This document shows, in pieces, positions 29,641-37,673 of a stretch of DNA of 64,000 nucleotides; the first letter of the stretch is position 1, and the number at the start of each line of letters is the position of its first letter. The DNA lies in assembly GCF_006516965.1 (NCBI RefSeq), contig NZ_VHLH01000012.1, positions 1 to 64,000 on the forward strand, in the 5' to 3' direction. Under the pieces are notes generated by a model, which made no database searches, was not told the origin of the DNA, and saw only the letters and a list, made by a program, of their open reading frames with translations. This stretch comes from Pararhizobium mangrovi. GTDB lineage: Bacteria; Pseudomonadota; Alphaproteobacteria; Rhizobiales; Rhizobiaceae. The position numbers were made by a program, and so were the translations under genes.

Positions 29641-30051
29641 TCAGGCGTGCCAGAAGCCGATGCCTTGAACGATGGCGTAGGTCACGCAGCCGGCGATCGC
29701 CGTCAGGACGGTTCCCCATGCGATGTCGGCCGCCGCCATGGCGTTCGTCCAGCCGCGCAGCGTGGCCAGGTTCGTCGCCTCGTAGGTCGCGTAGCAGAAG
29801 AAGCCGAAGAGCAGCGAGGCGACCAGCACCTTCGGCAGGCTGCCCTCGTTGAGAGCCGGGACCAGCGCGAAATATAAGAGACCGACGACGTAGATCGCGT
29901 AGAAGCCGGCAGCGACGCCGAAGCGTGGCTTGTCGAGCATCAGTTCGCCGATCTGCGCCTGGTAGAAGTTCTTCGCCACGACCCCGAGCCAGAGCGCGTC
30001 GAGGCCGAGGAAGATTACTGTGGCGATGAGGTAGACATAGACGTATTTCAC
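29641..30051 (-). CDS. DUF2177 family membrane protein
   Basis: A 136-residue protein with four predicted membrane helices (about 5-25, 47-67, 73-92 and 110-132) and the DUF2177 pattern LDALWLGVVAKNFYQAQIG followed by FYAIYVVGLLYFALVPAL. The function of the family is unknown. I chose GTG 30051 because GGGAAGGGAC lies about 8 bases upstream and the frame beyond is shadow sequence. It stands 115 bp upstream of ureE on the same strand and could be co-transcribed with ureEFG, and it is divergent from the polyketide synthase gene. A sigma-EcfG-like promoter is found 106 bp upstream. Confidence 0.85.
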   Translation of the reverse strand: MKYVYVYLIATVIFLGLDALWLGVVAKNFYQAQIGELMLDKPRFGVAAGFYAIYVVGLLYFALVPALNEGSLPKVLVASLLFGFFCYATYEATNLATLRGWTNAMAAADIAWGTVLTAIAGCVTYAIVQGIGFWHA

Positions 30052-30156
30052 TTCGCGCGTCCCTTCCCTTTGCCGGCGCCTTGCCATCCGCTTCGTCACG
30101 CATCGATCGCCGGTCCCCCGGCCGGTGACGAGAAAATGATGGGCACCTTGTCGCAG

Positions 30157-30181
30157 AACCGCAAACACGCACTCGCGTTCC
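30157..30181 (-). promoter_or_regulatory. Candidate EcfG (general stress) promoter upstream of the DUF2177 gene
   Basis: On the minus strand GGAAC (30181-30177) is followed after 16 bases by GGTT (30160-30157). The alphaproteobacterial general stress sigma factor EcfG recognises GGAAC-N16/17-CGTT, so three of the four -10 bases fit. The pair sits in the divergent region and points toward the DUF2177 gene and ureEFG. Confidence 0.4.
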
Positions 30182-30245
30182 GCGCGAGGTCCCCTATTTC
30201 CCATTTTCGTCTCGTATACGTTCGGCCGATCGAAGGAATGGATCC

Positions 30246-31298
30246 ATGACCACAAGCCTTTTGTCGGTCGCAACGGCCGTACCCGAAAACGCCGTGACGC
30301 AAAAGACGATCGCCGAAGCGGCCGGCCAGGCGTTCGGCGGGCGCTATTCCGAGTTCGGCCGGCTTTCCCGCGTGTTCGAAACGGCGGGTATCGATCAACG
30401 CCATCTGGCGCGGCCGGTGGAATGGTACCTGAGGCCGCGCGACTGGGCGGAGCGCAACGGCGCCTACGTCGAGACCGCGCGGGACCTCTTCGTCGCCGCG
30501 GCCGAGCGCGCGCTGGCCCGGGCCGGCGTTGCCGCCGCCGAGATCGACACCGTCGTCACCATCTCCTCGACCGGCCTCGCCACGCCCAGCCTCGAAGCGC
30601 AGGTCGCCGGTCGGATGGGTTTTCGCAGCGACATCGAACGCGTACCGGTCTTCGGGCTCGGCTGCGCGGGTGGCGTGTCGGGCCTTTCGATCGCCGCTCG
30701 CCTTGCCGAAGCGCGACCGGGCAGCACCATACTGATGGTCGCCGTCGAACTGTGCAGCCTCGCCTTCCGGCTCGACGAACTGACGAAGGCGAACATCGTT
30801 GCCACCGCTCTGTTCGCGGACGGTGCGGCGGCGTGCGTGCTCAAGAGCGACGACATGGGCGCACTGCATGTCGAAGCGGCCGGCCGGCACACATGGCCGG
30901 ATACGCTTTCCATCATGGGCTGGCGCGTCGATCCCGAAGGGCTCGGCGTCATCTTCGATCGCGCGATCCCGCCCTTCGTCGAGGAAAAGCTGAAGCCTGC
31001 GCTGGAAGGCATTCTCGCCGCCGCGGACCTGACCCTCGGCGACATCGACCGGCTCGTGTGCCACCCCGGCGGAACGAAGGTCCTCGAAGCGCTCGAGACG
31101 GCGCTCGCCCTGCCATCGGGCCGTCTCGACCACGAGCGCGCGGTACTTGCCGATTACGGCAACATGTCCGCACCCACGGTGCTCTTCGTGCTGGAACGCC
31201 TGCTCGCCGAGGGGGAGCCTCCGGCGCGTCTTCTGCTGACCGCGCTCGGGCCGGGCTTCACGGCAAGCGGCGTGACCTTGAAGCGATCGCCGCATTGA
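30246..31298 (+). CDS. Type III polyketide synthase (chalcone/stilbene synthase family)
   Basis: A 350-residue thiolase-fold enzyme with the type III PKS catalytic triad: Cys140 in FGLGCAGG, His273 in VCHPGGTK and Asn306 in YGNMSAPT. Such enzymes condense malonyl-CoA with an acyl-CoA starter, and in bacteria often make alkylpyrones or alkylresorcinols from fatty acyl starters. ATG 30246 has GAAGGA eight bases upstream. Its stop codon is TGA inside the sequence TTGA, with the next gene starting at the TTG, so the two are coupled. Type III PKS genes paired with an ICMT-like methyltransferase are known (Bacillus bpsA/bpsB and Streptomyces srsA/srsB), which suggests a methylated lipid pyrone or phenol. 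The actual product cannot be read from sequence. Confidence 0.92.
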   Translation: MTTSLLSVATAVPENAVTQKTIAEAAGQAFGGRYSEFGRLSRVFETAGIDQRHLARPVEWYLRPRDWAERNGAYVETARDLFVAAAERALARAGVAAAEIDTVVTISSTGLATPSLEAQVAGRMGFRSDIERVPVFGLGCAGGVSGLSIAARLAEARPGSTILMVAVELCSLAFRLDELTKANIVATALFADGAAACVLKSDDMGALHVEAAGRHTWPDTLSIMGWRVDPEGLGVIFDRAIPPFVEEKLKPALEGILAAADLTLGDIDRLVCHPGGTKVLEALETALALPSGRLDHERAVLADYGNMSAPTVLFVLERLLAEGEPPARLLLTALGPGFTASGVTLKRSPH

Positions 31299-31804
31299 TC
31301 GCCGCAATCGTGCTCGTGCTCGTCACGGCCGAACGGCTCGGCGAGCTCGTTCTCGCGCGGCGCAACACGCAGGCCCTGCTGGCGCGCGGCGGTACCGAGG
31401 TCGGGCGCGCGCATTACCCGCTGATCGTCGCCCTGCACGCGGCGTGGCTCGTCGGGCTGTGGTGGCTGGCACCGGGCCGGCCGGTCGCGGTGTTCTGGCT
31501 CGCCGTCTTCGTCGCCCTTCAGGTCGCACGCATCTGGGTGCTCTTCACGCTCGGTCGGCGGTGGACGACGCGCATCATCGTCGTGCCCGGCGAACGGCTC
31601 GTGCGGTCCGGACCGTACCGCTTTATCCCGCATCCGAACTATGCGGTCGTCGTCGGCGAGATCGCCAGCCTGCCGCTCGCCTTCGGGCTCGGTCTTTATG
31701 CACTCGCCTTTTCCATCTTGAACGCCTGCATCCTCGCCGTGCGCATTCGCAGCGAACGCAGAGCCCTCGACGAAGCGACGCGTCCCGAAGCGCATGCGTC
31801 GTGA
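31295..31804 (+). CDS. Isoprenylcysteine carboxyl methyltransferase-like membrane methyltransferase
   Basis: A 169-residue protein with four or five membrane helices and the ICMT/PEMT signature RSGPYRFIPHPNYAVVVGEI, in which the GPYR...HPNY residues bind S-adenosylmethionine. In type III polyketide operons this family (BpsB/SrsB) O-methylates the alkylpyrone or resorcinol product, and that is the likely job here. The start is TTG 31295, overlapping the PKS stop by 4 bp; a GTG a few codons on is an alternative. The frame is open far upstream but only as shadow of the PKS gene. Confidence 0.86.
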   Translation: MIAAIVLVLVTAERLGELVLARRNTQALLARGGTEVGRAHYPLIVALHAAWLVGLWWLAPGRPVAVFWLAVFVALQVARIWVLFTLGRRWTTRIIVVPGERLVRSGPYRFIPHPNYAVVVGEIASLPLAFGLGLYALAFSILNACILAVRIRSERRALDEATRPEAHAS

Positions 31805-31896
31805 ACGGTAGCGCGCGTCCTTCGTAGCCATCCCTGTGCGGACCGGTCGAACCAACCCGGATGCCGATCGTTTCGTCGACGAAGAAGGAGTCTCCC

Positions 31897-32523
31897 GTGA
31901 TCGTCCTCCATCATCTCGCCTATTCCCGGTCCACGCGCGTGCTCTGCGCGCTCGAGGAACTCGGCGTGGACTACGAGCTGAAAAGCTACGAGCGCACGCA
32001 GGCCTTCAAGGCACCGGCCGAACTCGCCGATATCCACCCGCTCGGCAAGTCGCCGGTGATCGAGGACGACGGGCTCGTGGTCGCGGAATCCTCGGTGATC
32101 CTCGAATATCTGAACGCGCGCTACGGCGACGGCCGGCTCGCCCCGCCCGCGGATACGCGCGAGCGCATTGCCCATGACGAATGGTTGCAGTTCGTGGAAA
32201 GCACGGCCGGTTTTTCCATCATGATGACGGCGATCGCCGCCAGCCGCGGCGGCCTGCCGGAGGCGCTGGAAGGCTGGGCGGCTCCGGTACGCCGGAAGAT
32301 GCTGGAGACGATCGCCGGCGGCGTCGGCGACGGCCCCTTCCTCTTCGGCGATGCCTTCACGCTCGCCGACATCCAGATGTCCTACATTCTGGCGATGGCC
32401 GGCCACGCCGGCCTGCTCGAAGATCACCCCGAAGTGCGCGCCTATCTCGAACGCATCGTGCATCACCCCTCCTTCGCGCGAGCGCTCGACATCGGCGGGC
32501 CGATGACGCCACCGAAATCCTGA
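31897..32523 (+). CDS. Glutathione S-transferase family protein
   Basis: A 208-residue protein with a thioredoxin-like GST N-domain (about 1-75, containing HHLAYSRSTRVLCALEELG, LGKSPVIEDDG and the glutathione-contacting ESSVILEYL) and a helical C-domain ending FTLADIQMSYILAMAGHAG. The N-terminal serine/tyrosine pair of YSRS is in the usual activating position. GTG 31897 is favoured because AAGGAG lies about six bases upstream; ATG 31861, twelve codons earlier, lacks such a site. It follows the methyltransferase by 92 bp in the same direction, so it may belong to the polyketide cassette, but a link is not proven. Confidence 0.9.
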   Translation: MIVLHHLAYSRSTRVLCALEELGVDYELKSYERTQAFKAPAELADIHPLGKSPVIEDDGLVVAESSVILEYLNARYGDGRLAPPADTRERIAHDEWLQFVESTAGFSIMMTAIAASRGGLPEALEGWAAPVRRKMLETIAGGVGDGPFLFGDAFTLADIQMSYILAMAGHAGLLEDHPEVRAYLERIVHHPSFARALDIGGPMTPPKS

Positions 32524-32538
32524 GGCCACTCGGCCAGG

Positions 32539-33201
32539 CTACCGAACCCGATGATCCTCGGACGAGGACGGGCCGAGCCAGCGTGCGTAGATTGCAAGCG
32601 CTGCGGTAAAGACGACCGCCGGAATGAGGCTTCGAACGTCGAATGCCCGATAGGAGACGGCGCCGAGCACCGCACCGACCGTCAGCGCGGACCACAGGAA
32701 AAGGTAGGGTACCCAACCGAAGCGATCATGGCCAAGGAGCGCCTGCGCGACCGACTGCCCGAATTTGACGAGCGTTCCCGTCATGTAGGTAACGCCGATG
32801 CTCACCGTTCCGTCCCGCAGGAACACGCAGTTCACCGCGCCCATCGCACCGGCCGCGATCAGCGGCAGCCAGAGCCCACCGAGCAGGAGATCGGCCGCGA
32901 GGGAAACGGCAAGAACGGCGGCGACGACCGTCAGAATGATCGGCATGCGCCACCGTCCGGCGGCGACGGCGAGAAGCGTCCCGACGATCACCCCGACGAC
33001 GAAGCAGAGGATGATGCCGAAGGCGAGAAAGGTCGCCCTATCCGCCCAGGTCGCCACGCCGACCGCAAACCGCGTCGAGTTTCCGCTCATGAATGATACG
33101 AAGAAGCCGTTCAGCCGAAGATAGCCGACCGCATCGACATAGCCGGCCAGCGCCGCGATCCCGCACGCAAGCGCCCAATGCCGTTTAGCATAGGTTTTCA
33201 A
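32539..33201 (-). CDS. YoaK/DUF1275 family membrane protein
   Basis: A 220-residue protein with six predicted helices and the DUF1275 motifs AGYVDAVGYLRLNGFFVSFMSGN (read in parts) and AVNCVFLRDGTVSIGVTYMTGTLVKFG. The family occurs widely in bacteria and its function is unknown. No in-frame ATG precedes the conserved part, so the start is taken as TTG 33201 with low certainty. It converges on the GST gene (15-bp gap between stops) and lies 95 bp downstream of ureC on the same strand, so it could be read from the urease transcript. Confidence 0.86.
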   Translation of the reverse strand: MKTYAKRHWALACGIAALAGYVDAVGYLRLNGFFVSFMSGNSTRFAVGVATWADRATFLAFGIILCFVVGVIVGTLLAVAAGRWRMPIILTVVAAVLAVSLAADLLLGGLWLPLIAAGAMGAVNCVFLRDGTVSIGVTYMTGTLVKFGQSVAQALLGHDRFGWVPYLFLWSALTVGAVLGAVSYRAFDVRSLIPAVVFTAALAIYARWLGPSSSEDHRVR

Positions 33202-33296
33202 TGGATGATTGTCCGCTTTCGCTCAGCCCCTCTTCACCGATCAGCGGAAACCATAGCTCCCCCAAAAACGCAAACGCCGCGGCGACCTTTCTCTCG

Positions 33297-35009
33297 CTAG
33301 AACAGGAAATATCGCTGCGCCATCGGCAGTTCCGTCGCCGGTTCGCAGGTCAGAAGTTCGCCGTTCGCGCGGACCTCGTAGGTTTCCGGATCGACCTCGA
33401 TCTCGGGCGTCGCGTCGTTCAGCATCAGCGAAGCCTTCGAAAGGCCGCCGCGCGTGTTCTCGACCGCGACCATCGGCTTGGCGACGCCGAGGCTTGCCTG
33501 CAGGCCGACATTGAGCGCCGCCTTCGAGACGAAGGTGACCGAGGACTGCGCGATCGCCCCGCCATACGCGCCGAACATCGGACGATAGTGCACCGGCTGC
33601 GGCGTCGGGATCGAGGCGTTCGGATCGCCCATCGGCGCGGTCGCGATCGTGCCGCCGAGGAGAACCAGCGACGGCTTCACGCCGAAGAAGGCCGGATCCC
33701 AGAGAACGAGATCGGCGCGTTTGCCGGTCTCGACCGAGCCGATCGAACCGCTCATGCCATGCGCGATCGCCGGGTTGATCGTGTATTTCGCGATATAGCG
33801 CCGTACGCGGAAATTGTCGTTGTCGCCGGTCTCCTCCGGCAGGCGCCCGCGCTGGCGCTTCATCTTGTCGGCCGTTTGCCAGGTGCGGATGATGACCTCG
33901 CCGACGCGGCCCATCGCCTGGCTGTCCGAGGCGATGATCGAGAACGCCCCCATGTCGTGCAGGATGTCCTCCGCCGCGATCGTCTCCTTGCGAATGCGGC
34001 TTTCGGCGAATGCGACGTCCTCGGGGATCGACGGCGAAAGGTGGTGGCACACCATCAGCATGTCGAGATGCTCGGCGATGGTGTTTTCCGTGTAGGGTCG
34101 GGTCGGGTTCGTGGACGACGGCAGCACGTTGGAAAGCCCACAGACCTTGATGATGTCCGGCGCATGGCCGCCGCCCGCCCCTTCGGTGTGGAAAGTGTGG
34201 ATCGTGCGCCCCTTGAAGGCGGCGATCGTGTCCTCGACGAAGCCGCTCTCGTTCAACGTATCGGTGTGGATCATCACCTGCACGTCGGTCGCATCCGCCA
34301 CCGAAAGGCAATTGTCGATCGAGCCCGGCGTCGTGCCCCAGTCCTCGTGCAGCTTCAGCGCGCACGCGCCGCCCGTCACCATCTCTTCGAGCGCGCGCGG
34401 CAGCGAGGCGTTGCCCTTGCCGGCGAGCCCGATGTTCATCGGAAACCCGTCGAAGGACCGGATCATGCGCCCGATGTGCCAGGCGCCGGGCGTACACGTC
34501 GTCGCCATGGTGCCGGTCGCCGGCCCCGTGCCGCCGCCGAGCATGGTCGTCAGGCCGGAGGTCAGCGCTTCCTCGATCTGCTGCGGACAGATGAAGTGGA
34601 TATGCGAATCGAACCCGCCGGCGGTGACGATCTTGCCTTCGCCGGCGATCGCTTCCGTTCCCGGCCCGATGATGATGTCGACGCCATCCTGCGTGTCCGG
34701 ATTGCCGGCCTTGCCGATGCCGTCGATCCGCCCGTCCTTCAGCCCGATATCGGCCTTGTAGATGCCCGTTACGTCGACGATCAGCGCGTTGGTGATCACC
34801 GTATCGACGGCACCATCGGCGCGCGGCGTCTGGCTCTGTCCCATGCCGTCGCGGATTACCTTGCCGCCGCCGAACTTGACCTCCTCGCCATAGACCGTGC
34901 GGTCGCTCTCCACCTCGATGAAGAGTTCGGTGTCGGCGAGACGCACCTTGTCGCCGGTCGTCGGGCCGAACATGTCGGCATAGGCGGCGCGGGAGATCGT
35001 TGCGGGCAT
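33297..35009 (-). CDS. ureC: Urease subunit alpha UreC
   Basis: UreC is the catalytic subunit of urease, which hydrolyses urea to ammonia and carbamate at a di-nickel centre. The 570-residue protein has every metal ligand expected: His136 and His138 (SHIHF), the carbamylated Lys219 (ALKLHEDWG), His248, His274 and Asp362. The mobile-flap Cys321-His322 is present in VCHHLSP. Length is normal. It follows the GFA-like gene by 24 bp and is the last urease gene of the first block; ureE lies 3.8 kb further on, behind unrelated genes. Confidence 0.98.
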   Translation of the reverse strand: MPATISRAAYADMFGPTTGDKVRLADTELFIEVESDRTVYGEEVKFGGGKVIRDGMGQSQTPRADGAVDTVITNALIVDVTGIYKADIGLKDGRIDGIGKAGNPDTQDGVDIIIGPGTEAIAGEGKIVTAGGFDSHIHFICPQQIEEALTSGLTTMLGGGTGPATGTMATTCTPGAWHIGRMIRSFDGFPMNIGLAGKGNASLPRALEEMVTGGACALKLHEDWGTTPGSIDNCLSVADATDVQVMIHTDTLNESGFVEDTIAAFKGRTIHTFHTEGAGGGHAPDIIKVCGLSNVLPSSTNPTRPYTENTIAEHLDMLMVCHHLSPSIPEDVAFAESRIRKETIAAEDILHDMGAFSIIASDSQAMGRVGEVIIRTWQTADKMKRQRGRLPEETGDNDNFRVRRYIAKYTINPAIAHGMSGSIGSVETGKRADLVLWDPAFFGVKPSLVLLGGTIATAPMGDPNASIPTPQPVHYRPMFGAYGGAIAQSSVTFVSKAALNVGLQASLGVAKPMVAVENTRGGLSKASLMLNDATPEIEVDPETYEVRANGELLTCEPATELPMAQRYFLF

Positions 35010-35033
35010 GGCGTCCTCGGCTCTCGTTGATGG

Positions 35034-35393
35034 TCAGGCGCTTAAGCCGTCGACATGGCTCGGCTGGAGCGCGGAAGGGTCCACGCCATCGAGACAGCGC
35101 GCGTTGATCGCGACCGTGGGACCGCTTCCGGGCTTTTCACCGCGGGCGAAGGATTCGATGCCGCAAATCGTGCAGAAGAGATGGGCGATCGTCTTCGTGT
35201 TGAAGCGATATTCGCCGAGCGCTTCCTCGCCGGACAGCAGTTCGAAATCGTCCGCGCCGGTGAAGGCGAAGATGCTACCGAGCCGGCCGCATCGCGAACA
35301 GTTGCATTCGAAGGTCCGGTCGAGATCCACCGAAACGCGATATCGCACCGCGCCGCACTGGCATCCGCCCTGGTAATCCTGCTTTGCCATCAT
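35034..35393 (-). CDS. GFA/CENP-V-type zinc-binding protein
   Basis: A 119-residue protein of the GFA (glutathione-dependent formaldehyde-activating enzyme-like) fold. Zinc-binding cysteine motifs are GGCQCGAVRY near residue 10, CNCSRCGRLG near 31 and FCTICGIESF near 75. Substrates of these small members are mostly unknown; some bind formaldehyde-glutathione adducts. ATG 35393 has GGAGGAG five to seven bases upstream. It lies between the LprI-like gene and ureC on the same strand, with gaps of 46 and 24 bp, so it is probably transcribed with urease. Extra ORFs inside rhizobial urease operons have been described. Confidence 0.87.
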   Translation of the reverse strand: MMAKQDYQGGCQCGAVRYRVSVDLDRTFECNCSRCGRLGSIFAFTGADDFELLSGEEALGEYRFNTKTIAHLFCTICGIESFARGEKPGSGPTVAINARCLDGVDPSALQPSHVDGLSA

Positions 35394-35439
35394 CGTTCTC
35401 CTCCGCTCGATCGGCCCGAACCCGTCCTGACCAAAACTC

Positions 35440-35880
35440 TCAATTGCCCAAGCCCTTCATCGCTTCCTTCAGTTCGGCGATCCGTGCTTCGGTGAGCCGC
35501 GTTTTGCACTCGGTGCCGAGCATCGGCTGCATCGTGCCCCCGAAGGCGGCATAGCCTTCGTAGCTGCACTGCGCATCGCGATAGGCGATCCAGGCGCGTT
35601 CGGACTCGCGCAGCGCTTCCTCCGCACTCGGTACGCCGCTCGCCTTCGTCTCGTCCGCGATATTGGCGTCCTGTTTCCGAGCGGCGGCGACCGCCTTCGG
35701 CCAAACCGCGTTCAGGGCAGCGTCGGCGCCCTCGAAATCGCGGCCGGCGCACGCATTCATCATCATTTGCGTCTGCGGGTCCTTGCAATCGAGCTTCGGA
35801 GCGTCGTCGGCGTACGCAGCAACCGGGACGATGCCGACCGAACAGAGAACCAGGAAAGAGGCGACGAAGGCGCAACGCAT
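35440..35880 (-). CDS. Secreted LprI-like (DUF1311) protein
   Basis: A 146-residue protein with a signal peptide (residues 1-24, ending VAAYA) and a DUF1311/LprI domain with the four-cysteine pattern LDCKDPQTQMMMNACAGRDF and CSYEGYAAF...CKTRLTEARIAEL. Members include lysozyme-inhibitor-like and stress-related periplasmic proteins. It starts 2 bp after the ureB stop on the same strand, so it is coupled to the urease operon. Its function there is unknown. The gene is intact. Confidence 0.85.
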   Translation of the reverse strand: MRCAFVASFLVLCSVGIVPVAAYADDAPKLDCKDPQTQMMMNACAGRDFEGADAALNAVWPKAVAAARKQDANIADETKASGVPSAEEALRESERAWIAYRDAQCSYEGYAAFGGTMQPMLGTECKTRLTEARIAELKEAMKGLGN

Positions 35881-35882
35881 CG

Positions 35883-36188
35883 TCAGAGCGGCCCCATGAT
35901 CGCCTGACGGAAACCGTAGACCTTGCGCGCGCCCCCATAAGGGACGAGCCGCACGTCGCGGGCCTGACCGGGCTCGAAGCGCACCGCGGTTCCCGCAGCG
36001 ATATCGAGCCGCATGCCGCGGGCCGCCTCACGATCGAAGGAAAGCGCAGGGTTGGCTTCATGAAAATGGTAGTGGCTGCCGACCTGAACCGGCCGGTCGC
36101 CCGTATTCTCGACCTTCAGCGTCACCGTCTCGGCGCCTGCGTTCAGTTCGATATCGCCTTCCGCGTACAGCACTTCGCCCGGTATCAT
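35883..36188 (-). CDS. ureB: Urease subunit beta UreB
   Basis: UreB is the small beta subunit of urease. The 101-residue product begins [18 protein letters not shown] and has the conserved [22 protein letters not shown] core (read in parts) and [22 protein letters not shown] 36188 is chosen because it gives the normal length and start and has AGAGGG eight bases upstream; an in-frame ATG 18 codons earlier would add non-conserved residues. It lies 63 bp after ureA and 2 bp before the LprI-like gene. Confidence 0.97.
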   Translation of the reverse strand: MIPGEVLYAEGDIELNAGAETVTLKVENTGDRPVQVGSHYHFHEANPALSFDREAARGMRLDIAAGTAVRFEPGQARDVRLVPYGGARKVYGFRQAIMGPL

Positions 36189-36251
36189 CGCCTCATCCCT
36201 CTTCGTTGTCGCAACCAGTGCCCCGGGAAGCATTTCCGGCATGCCGGCCTC

Positions 36252-36554
36252 CTAGCGGATCGGCTCGTGCACGGTCACGAGCTTGGTGCCGTCGGGAAAC
36301 GTCGCCTCGACCTGTACATCGTGGATCATCTCCGCGACGCCTTCCATCACCTGATCGCGGGTCAGCACCTCGGCACCCGCTTCCATCAGGTCGGAAACGG
36401 CGCGGCCGTCGCGCGCGCCCTCGACGACGAAGTCGGTGATGAGCGCGAGCGCTTCCGGGTGGTTGAGCCTCACCCCGCGTTCGAGCCGGCGCCGGGCGAC
36501 GACCGCAGCCATCGACACCAGCAACTTGTCCTTTTCCCTCGGCGTAAGGTTCAT
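36252..36554 (-). CDS. ureA: Urease subunit gamma UreA
   Basis: UreA is the 100-residue gamma subunit of the urease trimer. It starts [20 protein letters not shown] and contains [25 protein letters not shown] being typical, and [20 protein letters not shown] at the end. Length and sequence are canonical. It follows ureD by 14 bp and is the first structural gene of the urease operon. Confidence 0.98.
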   Translation of the reverse strand: MNLTPREKDKLLVSMAAVVARRRLERGVRLNHPEALALITDFVVEGARDGRAVSDLMEAGAEVLTRDQVMEGVAEMIHDVQVEATFPDGTKLVTVHEPIR

Positions 36555-36568
36555 CCCCGAACCGCCTC

Positions 36569-37435
36569 CTAGATCGACCAGACTTTGGGCACGCCCGCCT
36601 TACCATTGAGCATGGCAAGCACGGGTGCAAGGCGCTTGCGCAGCGTGTAACCGTCTTCCGCGACGAAACGTGCAAGAAGCTTGCCAGTCGCGAACCCAGC
36701 GGGCCGCCACGCGCTGACGCCGGTGCCGCATCCCGGAACGAGTGCGCGCACCCGCTCGACATGGTCTTCGGCATCCGGATGCACCCAGACGACGGTCGCC
36801 ATTGCGCGCATGCCGGAAAGCATCGCGCTTCGTTCGAGCTGCAGCGCGATGTCGGGCCCGAAACGCTGGTCTTCGGCATGGATCAGCCGGCCGTTGTAGC
36901 GAATACGCCAGCGATCGTGGAAGACTGCCCGCCGCAACTGTTCGCGCATGGCAAGGCGTCCGAAGACGACGGGCTCGACGAGCAGCGCCTGCCCGCCTCT
37001 GGCGAGAGAAATGTCGAGGCGGCGGGAAAGCGCCGAACGATCGAAGAGGATCGTCTCCTGCGGCAGCCAGGCAAGGCGTGCGTCGCGGCCGATTTCGATC
37101 CGGGTCGTGACCCGCGCAACTCCCTCGCTGGCCCGGTAGACCTTCTCGCTCGCCTGCGTCGTGACGACGGTCGAGGTTTCCGCACCCGCTGCAATCGACC
37201 AGTCGAGCCGATCACCGCCCGTAAGGCCGCCGGAGGAATTGATGAGAACGGCTTCTAGCGGACCGTCGCCGAAGACGCGTGGCAACCGGATCTTCGCGCA
37301 TCCATCCTGATAGAGGCCGGCCAGACGCGTGCGGCCATGCGCATGCTTCGTCGTGAGCCGCCCTTCGCCCCGGGCACGTTGCATGCGGGGCCGGCCGGCA
37401 GCCGGTTCGTCGTTCGCGATCGTCATCGTATCCAT
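36569..37435 (-). CDS. ureD: Urease accessory protein UreD
   Basis: UreD (UreH) is the scaffold protein that binds apo-urease and, with UreF and UreG, inserts nickel. The 288-residue protein has [13 protein letters not shown]-type sequence ([15 protein letters not shown]), [21 protein letters not shown] and the C-terminal [11 protein letters not shown] region, all seen in UreD. ATG 37435 begins [10 protein letters not shown]; no strong Shine-Dalgarno is visible, and ATG 37426 three codons later is an alternative. It is the first gene of the urease operon. A 238-bp gap precedes it. Confidence 0.94.
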   Translation of the reverse strand: MDTMTIANDEPAAGRPRMQRARGEGRLTTKHAHGRTRLAGLYQDGCAKIRLPRVFGDGPLEAVLINSSGGLTGGDRLDWSIAAGAETSTVVTTQASEKVYRASEGVARVTTRIEIGRDARLAWLPQETILFDRSALSRRLDISLARGGQALLVEPVVFGRLAMREQLRRAVFHDRWRIRYNGRLIHAEDQRFGPDIALQLERSAMLSGMRAMATVVWVHPDAEDHVERVRALVPGCGTGVSAWRPAGFATGKLLARFVAEDGYTLRKRLAPVLAMLNGKAGVPKVWSI

Positions 37436-37611
37436 CGGCCGGACGATATCGGTCCGTGTCCGTCTTCGCGACCGCCGATTTCCGCAGACGCCGAACGGCG
37501 CACAGCAAAGCGGCGTCCGCCGAAAGGAGCGCCATTCCCATGAAACTGTGCTTCGGCGAACCGACGACACCTGCATGCCGGTGCCGTCCGTCGGCCGGCA
37601 CCGAACGAACG

Positions 37612-37642
37612 AAAAGGGCGGCCCGTCGCGGACCGCCCTTCT
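37612..37642 (-). terminator. Intrinsic terminator of the proVWX operon
   Basis: On the minus strand, 32 bp past the proX stop, a stem AAGGGCGG (37640-37633) pairs perfectly with CCGCCCTT (37621-37614), extended by two further base pairs inside, and is followed by a TTTT run (37615-37612). This is a textbook rho-independent terminator and isolates the transporter from ureD. Confidence 0.85.
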
Positions 37643-37673
37643 CGAGTATCGACAGTATCGACCGAAAGATCGA

